Source: Aralia elata (lineage: Eukaryota > Streptophyta > Magnoliopsida > Apiales > Araliaceae). From it: a stretch of 64,000 bases of DNA. Below are positions 46,324-55,647 of the stretch, piece after piece (the stretch's first letter is position 1; each line of letters begins with the position of its first letter). The notes under the pieces are model-generated. The model saw only the letters and a program-made list of their open reading frames with translations, searched no databases and was not told the origin of the DNA. Location of the stretch: NCBI GenBank assembly GCA_034770075.1, contig JAVJAP010000202.1, positions 1,054,001 through 1,118,000 on the forward strand, given 5' to 3'. Made by a program: the position numbers and the translations under genes.

Positions 46324-47561
46324 TGATAGACTCCACGGCACGCTTGCGTGAGGTGGTCGTCGCCCGGATCGTTTCCAGCACGTTATGAAGGTGGAACTCT
46401 TTCGAATCCTTAATCCCTCGCCTGAATATAGACGATAAACCTTGGAATAGTCGATCAAACAATTTTTGAATGCGTGATGGATGGAACACCAACAACACTT
46501 TGACCCTCGTTTAGATGGAAAACGATAATTTCCGTATGATTGTATGCTGCGATAAAATAACGCCACACACAACTATGGTTTGTTGTATGATAAGTCGATA
46601 ATTGAATCTCAAGAAAACTTAGAAATTAATCTAGGAATTCTTAAAGAACCAAAAGATGAGAAGAATCTCACAATAATTTCATTAATCAAAAAGTGTACTC
46701 CTATTACATAAGCCATGTATTCTATTTATACTAATATAATAAAACCCTAATTCCTAAAAGGAATAGAAATCCAATTGGAAATCAAATTCTACCTAACTAA
46801 TTAATATGGAAAACAAATCATATGTAATAAATATCCTAATTACAATAGAAATCTAAAAGATATGTAAATCCCTAAAATAAAAGAAAGAAATCTGCCAAAA
46901 ACTGTGTGCCTCGAAAAACGCGCCAATGAAATCTGGTTGTTCTCGCCGGGGCAAGAGATTTGTACTGAAGTTCTCGCCGAGGCGAGAATAGACAGAGAGA
47001 TCTTGGCCGTGGCGAAAACGAACAGAGAGGTTCTCGCCGGGGCGAGAAAAATAAGCCTGAAATAAAGAAGTAATAAATAGAAAATATGAAATTTAGCAAA
47101 AAAAAATAAAATAAAAATAAAATAAAAATAAGCCTGCGATTCTCGCCGGGGCGAGAACCCTGAATCCCAACTTCTGAGTTTGTTTTCCGTGCAATCCAAC
47201 CTCGTGTTGTCCCATGATATAACATAACCTCTTCAGTTTTCTTGGACACCCATAACGTCGTAAGAATGCTAATCCTTGCATTAATTGACACATATCTTCA
47301 TTAATGATTAGACGATACCAACGAACATGATAAACGCTATTTCGAACGCTTGACTTGCATCGATTTGGTCTCACTACATAGGTCGTATCTAGCAATCCCA
47401 AATTACATGAATGACCCTCTCCTCGATGTTCATATGAATTGAGCTCCAATGTAAGCATCCTTGAGTAGATTCTAGCCCAATTACTTGAATTCATTTGTTG
47501 AACCCTCGAAGCTTGAGCAGAGCCGATGACGTTTGATGCGAGCCTGGTCAGGATCTCACCA
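46324..47561 (-). repeat. 5' LTR of element A
   Basis: Plus-strand edges TGATAGACTCC (46324) and GGATCTCACCA (47561), followed by the TSD GGTCG. Minus-strand TATA box TAGTATAAATAGAATAC at about 46721-46737. Palindrome cluster 46938-47158, interrupted by the 64-bp insertion at 47060. Confidence 0.94.
47060..47123 (+). mobile_element. 64-bp tail-only retroposon insertion
   Basis: Absent from the matching place in the other A LTR (10411-10425). Flanked by the TSD AAAAATAAGCCTG (47047-47059 and 47124-47136). The insert is AT-rich and ends ATTTAGC(A)9 followed by TAAAA repeats: the 3' end of a LINE or SINE with the same TTAGC(A)n tail and almost nothing else. Confidence 0.88.
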
Positions 47562-47566
47562 GGTCG

Positions 47567-48550
47567 AGTTTTGATGTTTCAACTAAATTCGTTTGCGACA
47601 GTGTTAGAGAAGGCGATTATCGCTGAAGGGGGAAGTGATGCTTTGTCTAAATACAACCAAGAGCAGAAGAAGAAGAAGAAGAGTGAGAATGAGAATAAAG
47701 CAAGTGGTAGCCATGGTGGCAGCAATCAAAAGAGGAAGTGGAATGACAGTAACTCTGGTGGCAGTCAGCAAGGAAATCAGAAGAGGAAGGTGGAGGCATG
47801 CAGTAATTGTGGGAAGAATCACGTGGGTGTTTGCTTGAAGGGCAAAAGAGTATGCTTAATTGTGGACAAGGAGGGTCACATTGCACCAAATTGTCCTAGT
47901 CCGAAAAAGGGCGCATGTTTTACTTGTGGATCTAAGGATCACCTCGCTCGAGATTGTCCTAAGAAAATTACAGGAGGAGCAAGCGGAGGAAAGGGAAACA
48001 GCAGTGGTGGCAATTTGACTATCACTGGACCGACGCCGTCCAATCGACCTACCGCTCAAACATTCAACATGACGGTGCAAGATGTTGTGCAGTCAAAGGA
48101 TGTGGTGTCAGGTATCATTCCAGTCAATAGTGTAAATGCTTATGTATTATTTGACTCGGGTGCTACTTGTTCATTTATATCCGATGAATTTGCTAGGAAA
48201 TTAGAGTTACCCCAGGAAGAGTTAGATTACCCTATGAACATAGAGATTGCGAATAGGGAAGTGATTCCTATTAAGTTTGTACACAAGAACTGCCGGGTAG
48301 ATATTAAGGGTCATGTGATAACGATAAACTTAATCCCAATTCGACTAGGGGAGTTTGACGTTATTTTAGGGATGGATTGGTTGTTCAACCATGGGGCAGT
48401 TATTGATTGTCAAAAGAAGTGTGTGAACCTTATGACTCCGTCAAAGGTAGTGTTTTATGGCAGCAAGTCACCTAGACAAACGAGTTGTCTGACGGTGATG
48501 CAGACCAAGAAGATGTTGAGACAAGGATATATAGGATATCTAGCCTACAT
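47567..48550 (+). pseudogene. gag end and protease of element B
   Basis: Resumes the Gag cut at 9670: SFATVLEKAIIAEGG, a Lys/Ser/Asn-rich linker, then three knuckles: CSNCGKNHVGVC, a defective CLIVDKEGHIAPNC (second Cys lost) and CFTCGSKDHLARDC. Then the linker TGPTPSNRPTAQTFNMTVQD and the protease: AYVLFDSGATCSFISDEFARKL (DSGA active site, about 48143-48205), LIPIRLGEFDVILGMDWL. This stretch is open. The gag-pol junction is in frame, as in other Tekay-type elements with a single ORF. Confidence 0.92.
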
Positions 48551-49825
48551 AGTCGATACACGAAAGGTAGGTGCAAAGCTGGAGGAGATACCGATAGTTA
48601 GGGATTTTGCGGACGTGTTTCCTGATGATTTGTCGGGACTGCCGCCAGATAAAGAAATTGAATTTGTGATTGATTTAGCACCGGGTACAGCCCCTATATC
48701 AAAAGCCCCGTACCGAATGGCTCTGATAGAGATGAAGGAGTTGATGGTGCAATTGCAGGAGCTACTAGATAAGAAGTATATTCAACCGAGCGTTTCGCCG
48801 TGGGGAGCACCGGTGTTATTCGTCAACAAGAAGAATGGATCGATACGTCTTGCATTGATTATAGGGAATTAAATAAAGTAACTATTAAGAATAAATACCC
48901 ATTGCCAAGAATTGACGATTTGTTCGATTAGTTGAAGGGGGCGAAGTATTTCTCAAAAATAGATCTAAGAAGTGGGTATCATCAGCTGAAGGTAAGAAAG
49001 GAGGATGTACCAAAGACGACATTCAGAACTCGGTATGGTCATTATGAGTTTCTAGTAATGTCATTTGGTTTAACGAATGCGCCTGTAGCATTCATGGATC
49101 TAATGAATAGAGTGTTCAAACCATTTTTTGATAAGTTCGTAGTGGTATTCATCGATGACTTTTGGTATATTCTAAAACCCAGGAAGAGCATGTGGAACAC
49201 TTGAAGGTGACATTAGAAGCGTTAAGGAGAGAGAAGTTGTATGCGAAATTTTCAAAGTGTGAATTTTGGTTGAAACGTGTGCAATTTCTTGGGCATGTGA
49301 TTGACAAGGACAGAATTTCGGTGGATCTAATAAAGGTTGAAGCTGTGATGAATTGGGATCAGCCGAAGACACCGTCGGAGGTACGAAGTTTCCTAGGATT
49401 GGCAGGTTCATTCAGCACTTCTCTAAAATCGCCACTCCATTGACGAAATTGACAAGAAAATCAGTGAAGTTCGTTTGGACGGAAAAATACGAAGAAAGTT
49501 TTCAGGAGTTAAAGAGACGTTTAAGTACGGCATCTGTGTTGTCTTTGCCGGATGATACAGAGAATTTTGTGGTGTATAGTGACGCATTGCATAAAGGACT
49601 TGGTTGTGTGCTTATGCAAAATGGTAAGGTTATTGCGTACGCATCGCGCTAACTAAAAGAATATGAAAAAGGGTATCCGACCCATGATTTGGAGTTAGCA
49701 GCCGTGGTGTTTGCTTTAAAAATTTGACGACACTACCTTTATGGGGAGAAGTGTGAAATATATACGGACCATAAAAGTTTGAAATATATTTTCACACAAA
49801 AGGATTTGAATATGCGTCAAAGGCG
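48551..49825 (+). pseudogene. Reverse transcriptase and RNase H of element B
   Basis: IVRDFADVFPDDLSGLPPD, APYRMALIEMKELMVQLQELL, SPWGAPVLFVNKKNGS, then a frameshift at about 48850 before CIDYRELN. A TAG replaces Gln in DDLFD-LKGAKYF (48928-48930). FSKIDLRSGYHQLKV, SFGLTNAPVAFMDLMNRVF, then VVFIDD followed by a one-base deletion near 49161 (frame of VYSKTQEEHVEHL), FLGHVIDKDRISVD, a frameshift near 49408, FVVYSDALHKGLGCVLMQ and a TAA at 49650-49652, then a second stop at about 49725. RNase H TDHKSLKYIFTQKDLNMRQRRW ends it. The catalytic aspartates can be seen; the lesions are small. Confidence 0.9.
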
Positions 49826-51005
49826 ATGGTTAGAATTGATCAAAATTATGATTGTGAAATCCTATACCATCCAGGAAAAGCTAATGTGGTTGTCGACGCT
49901 TTGAGCAGGAAGGGTCGAGAGAAGTTATTTCTGTTAACTGCTCAAGAAAAACTCATAGCAGAAATGGCTAAGTTAGAGTTAGAGGTGAAATGTCCGAAAG
50001 AGTCAAATGAAAAATTGTTCCAGGTGGAAACCCGTTCAACTTTAGTGGACAGGTTGAAGGAAGCACAACTCCATGATGAGGAGTGTGATAAGATACGGAA
50101 AAGGGTGCTTGAGGGTGAGGGGTTTAAATTCAAAATCGATACTGAAGGGTTGCTGAGATTTGAAGGTAAAATCTGGGTTCCGCCAGTACCAGAGATCAGG
50201 GAGGAAATTTTAAACGAAGCTCATAGTTCAAGATTTTCGGTTCACCCAGGAAGTACAAAAATGTACCAGGATCTTCGGTAACATTTCTGGTGGCCGAATA
50301 TGAAGAGAGAGGTTGCTGAGTATGTTGCGAAGTGCTTGACTTGTCAGAAAGTTAAAGCAAAGCTTCAAAGACCTAGTGGTTTGTTGTAACCATTGGAAAT
50401 ACCAGAATGGAAGTGGGAGCATGTCACGATGAATTTTGTGGTAGGTCTTCCAATTACTCAAAAAGGTTATGACGCAATATGGGTTATCGTGGACCGACTG
50501 ACAAAATCACCGCATTTCTTGCCGATCAAAATCAGATTCACCCTAGACCAGTTGGCGAAATTATACGTCAAAACCACAACAAGTGGCGCAGTGGTGCAAG
50601 CCGCCCTGGGAACGAACAGTAAACCCGGACGACTTAGGATCGACTCCCACTAGCAACATTTAGAGGGGCACTAATAATGCTCCGTTGTGGCCACGGGGAC
50701 GCGGGTGCAAACCCGTATGAAAAGGCTGACCCGGGTTTGGCGGTATTAGTCCGGATGCGTCCGGGAAACCCACGGTTAACAAAAAAAATGAAATTATACG
50801 TCAAGGAGATTATCTCGAGGCACAGTGTTCCAGTATCAATTGTGTCGGATAGAGATCCACATTTCACATCAAAATTTTGGAGGAGTCTGCAAGCTTGTAT
50901 GGGGACACAGTTGAGAATGAGTACAACGTACCATCCTCAAACCGATGGCCAGAGCGAAAGAACAATTCAAACATTGGAAGATATGTTAAGGGCGTGCGTC
51001 ATGGA
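49826..51005 (+). pseudogene. Integrase of element B, 3' end lost, SINE inside
   Basis: CEILYHPGKANVVVDALSRK leads into integrase: HSSRFSVHPGSTKMYQDLR (His of the HHCC zinc site), a TAA at 50279-50281, FWWPNMKREVAEYVAKCLTCQKVK (the two Cys), a TAA at about 50387, WKWEHVTMNFVVGLP (first D replaced by N), IVDRLTKSPHFLP, then SINE S4, then SIVSDRDPHFTSKFW (second D) and TTYHPQTDGQSERTIQTLEDMLRACV (Glu of the triad). Homology ends at about 51005; the integrase C-terminus, any chromodomain and the 3' LTR are not found. Confidence 0.9.
50572..50789 (+). mobile_element. SINE copy S4, full length
   Basis: TSD GAAATTATACGTCAA at 50557-50571 and 50790-50804. It starts AACCACAACAAGTGGCGCAGTGG (A box GTGGCGCAGTGGT), with a B box at GGATCGACTCCCA, and ends CCACGGTTAAC(A)8. 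Its second half is almost identical to S1 at 11393. Excision restores integrase (LAKLYVKEIISRH). Confidence 0.95.
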
Positions 51006-52240
51006 TTCCGTCCATGAAGTTCCGGGATTACCATCTAAAACTGCAAAGGAAAGTTTTATGCAAGGATGAGCTACAGAATGCTCAGTAAGTTTATAAAAAA
51101 TATAAACATAATGTGTTTGATTTGAAAGAAGTTCAAAAGCTTTTACCAACTCAGGGTTCAATACATGAACCATGTGTTCCAACTAGTTCTATCAGACTTC
51201 AATAACTTAGAAAAGCTTTGTTCAGATATCTTGTAGGGGATCAGCCTATTCGATATCCTAGGAGTATGCATACCATCCTAATCGTGCCCAACATGCACTC
51301 GATGTCAATATATTATAGACAATAACAACCCATATAGGGTGTTTGTATACTCAGTTATAAGGTATCGTACCAAACAATTTGGCTTGACACAACAATTCAT
51401 GCTCGGATAAACAATATATGAATAATAATTCATTTCTTAAGTTATGCTGAATCAAGAAGCACTAACTTCACAACAATTGATAGCAAGATGTATAATATTT
51501 GCATAAAGGTAACAAGGTTTGGAGACTTGCCTGTGCGTAGTACGTTTAGTTTACGCTGTCTATTGATATCAATAATAAGTGTTAGAACTTATAATAACAC
51601 GTATCGAATTGAACTAGACAAGTATCGTTGAGGTTCGACATTGATTCGGCCTTTCGATAACGTTATTAGACACTTAAACACGTAGGTTTATCAATAAAAC
51701 TTTATTTAATAGCTTAAATATTAACTTAGATAATTTAATTATCCTTTATAATATTTTTAGAAGCTTAATATTATTTTTAAATAATTTTCACAAGCTTGGT
51801 AATATTTTTAAATAATTTTTACAAGCTTAGAAGTATTTTTTTAAATGATTTAATTATCATTTATAATATTTTTAGAATTTTAGTATATTATTTAAATAAT
51901 TTAATTATCATTTAATAATATTTATTCTAATAATTTTAGAAATTTAGTACATTATTTAAAATAATTTATTTATCATTTATAATATTTTTTAGAAAGTTAG
52001 TATATTATTTAAATGTTTTATCTATCATTTAAAATAATTTTAATACCTTAATATCATTTTTAAATTATTTATTTAATATAATTAAATAATTTATTATCAT
52101 TAATATTTAATTAAATTAAATTATTTAATGAAATTTATTTCAATATATTAAAAGTTAATTAATATAATTTAAAATAAATTTTAAAACTTAATTATCAATT
52201 AATATTTAATTATTATTATTTATTTTTATTAGTTTCCGTT
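51006..52240. other. Non-coding, AT-rich, with degenerate repeats
   Basis: No gene. 51190-51700 is unassigned sequence of mixed composition. 51710-52200 is extremely AT-rich and made of degenerate units of about 60 bases with TTATCATTTATAATATTTTT and TTAGTATATTATTTAAA. It may be a decayed end of element B or unrelated intergenic DNA. Confidence 0.55.
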
Positions 52241-52242
52241 GC

Positions 52243-52360
52243 TAAAGGCTACAGCGACAGATAACTGTCGCTATAGGTGTTCTTGAGTAACCGGAAGGAG
52301 ATTGTCTGCTAAGGGGTCTACAGCGACGGATGTTTGTCGCTATAGGTGTTCTTCATTTCA
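52243..52360. repeat. Two GTCGCT hairpins, resembling CACTA transposon subterminal repeats
   Basis: CTACAGCGACAGATAACTGTCGCTATAG (about 52248-52275) and CTACAGCGACGGATGTTTGTCGCTATAG (about 52319-52346, broken by mismatches) are near-palindromes preceded by TTTCCGTTGCTAAAGG. Such GCGACGG...GTCGCT motifs are typical of subterminal repeats in plant CACTA DNA transposons. No terminal CACTA or transposase is seen, so this would be a remnant. Confidence 0.5.
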
Positions 52361-52705
52361 TGAAGAACAGTTGGTCATGGTCGGTTAAGGACTTTTGACT
52401 TAATTTAATTCCTTGTTGGTTAATCATTTGGTTTTAATTTTTGTTTCTGGGTGGAGTCTACATGGCATAGAATACCGACATGTATTCTTTTGGGTTATAC
52501 AATATCATATGATGATAGATCAAGCCTGGTCAAACCAGCCGGTTGAAGCTATTCTTGAGTTTCTGGGTAACCCAGCAACTCATTGGTCATGGTCAAACAG
52601 ACTCATTTGTCCTAATTTAATTTTCATTAAGTGCATGTGTTTGTTGTTTAATTGGTTTGTAATTGTAGTTTACATGGTAGGGTACAACGACATGCATCAA
52701 GATAT
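52300..52705. repeat. Diverged tandem repeat, about 205-bp unit, split by element G
   Basis: Units at about 52340 and 52545 here and about 63440 and 63645 beyond element G share a layout: TTCTTCA or TTCTTGAG, a short palindrome-like stretch, CATGGTCGGTTAA or GTGGTCGGTCAA, TTTTGAC, an AATT-rich part and a ...TACATGG...CGACATG segment. The units are only roughly similar, so this is an old array or a duplicated region. Confidence 0.5.
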
Positions 52706-54768
52706 TGTCGACGCCGGGTTTTCTCGTTCTCTTGGTCTCTTCCAAATTTTAGCCTTTTGATTTAATGATTTTTTGGAAAAGGTCGGCATTGATGTCGACG
52801 GGGTTTTGAAAGATCGTTTTTATGATGAGCCAATTAACCAGAGTCGCCAGTTGGTATGTTTGAAATGGATGTACCAACTCATCCGAATTTTCGTGTTTTA
52901 TAAATCGCTGGCTCATATGTGACTCCGAATTAATTGGTCTGCGAATCGAGATTCATAGAGTTCGGGGGCTTGCTTAAGTGAGGGGAAGGTGTTAGGCACC
53001 CCTCGACTTCCGTGAAACACGGTTACCGCAATCTTGATGCTTTTCTATCCTTTGATTCATGAAATGTGTGTGTTTGTGCTGCGCGCGTGTGTGTGTGTGT
53101 GCCCTATATGGAATGTTGTGGTGGTGAGTTTGTACGAAAGAATCATTTGGATTTTTTAGGGAAAGTCGTGCTTTAATTTGAGAACGCTTCGAAATGTCTT
53201 TTCGGTATACACGAACAAGCTTTATTTTTTTATGAGAAAGGTTTGATTTTAATTGTCCAAAACTATGGGATTTTCATTAAGTGCCGTTTTAACAAAACAA
53301 GAGTTTTAAACCTTCGTCAAAATAGGAATCGAGATCTATACGTTGCTTTCATAAAATGATGGGCAATTTCTTGGATCTCTTTCACCCTATGCACAAAGAT
53401 TTAATAAAACGTCAATTATTTATAAAATCATTTCGTGTGTTGTTTTGGAAAACGATTTTTCTTTAGCTTTCTCGTTAGATAGGAATCGACATTCATTAAC
53501 GTTTCTCAAATTTTAACCTCGTGATTCTAATATCCTACTTTGATTGATTTTATGAAAATCTTATCATTTAGCTTTGAAATCAATTTCGTGTCATAATTCA
53601 AATCGAGCATAAACACGCGTCGGGCTATTCATGGGCATGTAAGCCATCAAAATATCCCCGAACGCCAACAATCACAAATTTCACTATTTCGGGGCCTTAA
53701 ACACGATTCTCGCCTTAGCGTCGTTTTAAGGCCCAACGATTACATATTCACAATGAAAACTATGTCATTTCTACTTCTTACATCAAGATATGTCCATCAT
53801 CGGATTTGGACCACGGGGTCGCTCTCCTAGGCTCACAACCATAATTTCTCACAAACATCAAGTAGATACAACAACATAACTAACAACGGATTGCTTAACG
53901 CACCACAATGATTCAAAATCAACAATCTAAATAGATCAATTCCACCTAATGTATTTATCGTCATAAACGAGCAAAACCTCACCCAATGGATATCATCGGA
54001 TTATTAGGAAGAATTTTGTTCCGATGGAACCCTCTCTAATAATTCCTAATCCATTGTTCCACAATAATTTACATGAAATCTACACTTAATTCAATCAAAT
54101 GATATGATAGGAATTGATATAATAAAAGAGATTTCACCTTGCAATTGATATCCAAATGGATATGAACTTGTGTATTGAATAGAAGAAGAAATATGTGTGA
54201 TACAATCAAATCACAAAATATTATTCCTCTCTTTTTTTCTCACTTTCTCTCCTATTTTTTGTTGCAAATCTAGCTATTTTCCTCTCAATTTTCGTGTTTT
54301 GTTGCTCGCTGGGAATCTCCTTCTTCTCCAAAAATGCTGAACCTCCTGTATGCTGCCGAAGCTGGCTTAAATAGGCTGGCCAGCTGGCACGCCTCCCATC
54401 GCACTCAGCTGGTAGTGCTGATTTCCCGGTTTTCGTGCTGGCGCACCCACTTGGCCGCAGATCTATCCGCGGCTGGCGGGCTTGACTTTCTCGATTTCCG
54501 TGCCACGCTTCGATTTTCGTACCGCAACGTCGGTTTTCGCTGATAGGCTCGTGCTTTACAGTCCGAGAGTCATTGAGAAGCGCGCCACACCTTCCGGGAA
54601 TGCCAAATTCGGATAGCCCTGCTATCATGTTGATTTCGGCTGCAAATTATCATGGTGGCGTCGAGTGTCCGTACTTTTCCTATCTTTTGCTCTCGCAGGC
54701 CGATCCATTTGACGAATTTGCCCTCCTGTCAAGGTTAGTATACGAAGTGCAAAATTTGGGTGTCTACA
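52706..54768 (-). repeat. 3' LTR of element G
   Basis: About 2063 bases. A minus-strand TATA-like TATTTAAG at 54366-54373 lies just downstream (on the transcribed strand) of GC-rich palindromic sequence at 54380-54485 (GGCCAGCTGG, GGCCGCAGATCTATCCGCGG). A GTGTGTGTG microsatellite is at about 53085-53101. Confidence 0.93.
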
Positions 54769-55274
54769 AGCTGCCCCTCTTTTATCATGTTTATGAAATG
54801 TTAAATGAAATGAACATGATAAAGAAGTAGACACACGATGCGATGAATGACAGTGCAACACATACAACTTATGAATGTAACGCAAGATGTAAGGCATGCA
54901 ACACATTTGTAAAGGTGTCAATGCATCAATCCCTAACCTGTCGCCCGTTCTCGTAATCGCCGGGGTCTCGTATCCCGGTCGATTTGTCGTGTGAGTGCCG
55001 GGTCTTGCATCCGGTCAACCCCTCTCGTAATCACATTATTCCATCCCATTGTCATCAAAGGAAGTTATTCCTCTTGACTAGCTTTGAAGGGCATCCTTGG
55101 AATTCGTCCTCGCCACATCATTCTTGGCAAACCATTGCTTTTGACTCTGATAGGCTAGGACCTTGCCACCTAACCTGCATGGATCACGTACAGAATTATC
55201 ACTTATTCAATGCATGTGACACAACCATTTAAAATGAAAAATGACCCCTGTACAGTCTTTTGATACGATTCTAC
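54769..55274. other. 3' internal region of G next to the LTR, polypurine tract
   Basis: Minus-strand ATAAAAGAGGGGCAGCT (54769-54785) abuts the 3' LTR and is the polypurine tract. The rest is non-coding; decayed CGGGTC and GCCGG repeats near 54945-55020 announce the minisatellite that follows. Confidence 0.75.
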
Positions 55275-55645
55275 AGGTGTCACCGCTTGTCGGAGCCCGG
55301 TTTTCGTCGCCGGACATCCATCTCGTAATCGCCGGTTATCGTCCGCCGGTCAATTGTCTCGTCGGGGCCCGGGTATCGTCGCCGGTCACCCATCTCGTAA
55401 CCCCCGGTTATCGTCGCCGGTTGGTTATCTTGTCGGAGCCGGTTTTTCGTCGCCGGACATCCATCCTCGTAATCGCCGGTTATCGTCGCCGGTCGATTGT
55501 CTTGTCGGGGCCCGGGTAATCGTCGCCGGTCACCCATCTCGTAACCCCCGGTTATCGTCGCCGGTTGGTTATCTGTCGGAGCCGGTTATCGTCGCCGGAC
55601 ATCCATCTCGTGATCGCCGGTTATCGTCGCCGGTCGGTTATCTTG
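55275..55645. repeat. GC-rich minisatellite, about 35-bp unit
   Basis: About ten degenerate copies of a unit around CGCCGGTTATCGTCGCCGG with CATCCATCTCGTAAT or GGTTGGTTATCTTGTCGG. Higher-order dimers are visible. Long reading frames on both strands are repeat translations, not genes. Confidence 0.9.
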
Positions 55646-55647
55646 GA

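Larger units (their letters stand above)
9671..47561 (-). mobile_element. Element A: gypsy, probably non-autonomous, with D and C nested inside
   Basis: Bounded by the 5-bp TSD GGTCG (9666-9670 and 47562-47566) with TG...CA LTR ends. The element reads on the minus strand: 5' LTR 46324-47561, PBS 46310-46321, coding part 45775-44141, then (after element C) 30390-29518, then (after element D) 11982-10853, polypurine tract, 3' LTR 9671-10852. Without its insertions it would be about 6.5 kb. LTR ends and PBS are nearly those of C, so the two share a lineage. The coding sequence is an unusual diverged fusion (see the pseudogene entries). Confidence 0.93.
5040..51005 (+). mobile_element. Element B: Tekay-like gypsy, split by nested insertions, 3' end lost
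   Basis: Recognised pieces on the plus strand: a 5' LTR ending at 6783, PBS, an extra coiled-coil ORF (7011-7718), an inserted non-LTR element, gag start (9090-9670), the whole of element A as an insertion (9671-47561), then gag end and pol (47567-51005), which itself contains a SINE. The join across A is proven by the TSD GGTCG at 9666-9670 and 47562-47566 and by the continuous Gag reading across it. The 3' end of pol and a 3' LTR were not found; the 5' LTR start is uncertain. This is the oldest element in the nest. Confidence 0.75.

Noticed and set aside
54221..54628. Minus-strand frame of 135 codons repeated at 62842-63240
   Set aside because: It lies within both LTRs of element G and overlaps the palindromes and TATA box; repetition comes from the LTR, not from a gene family.
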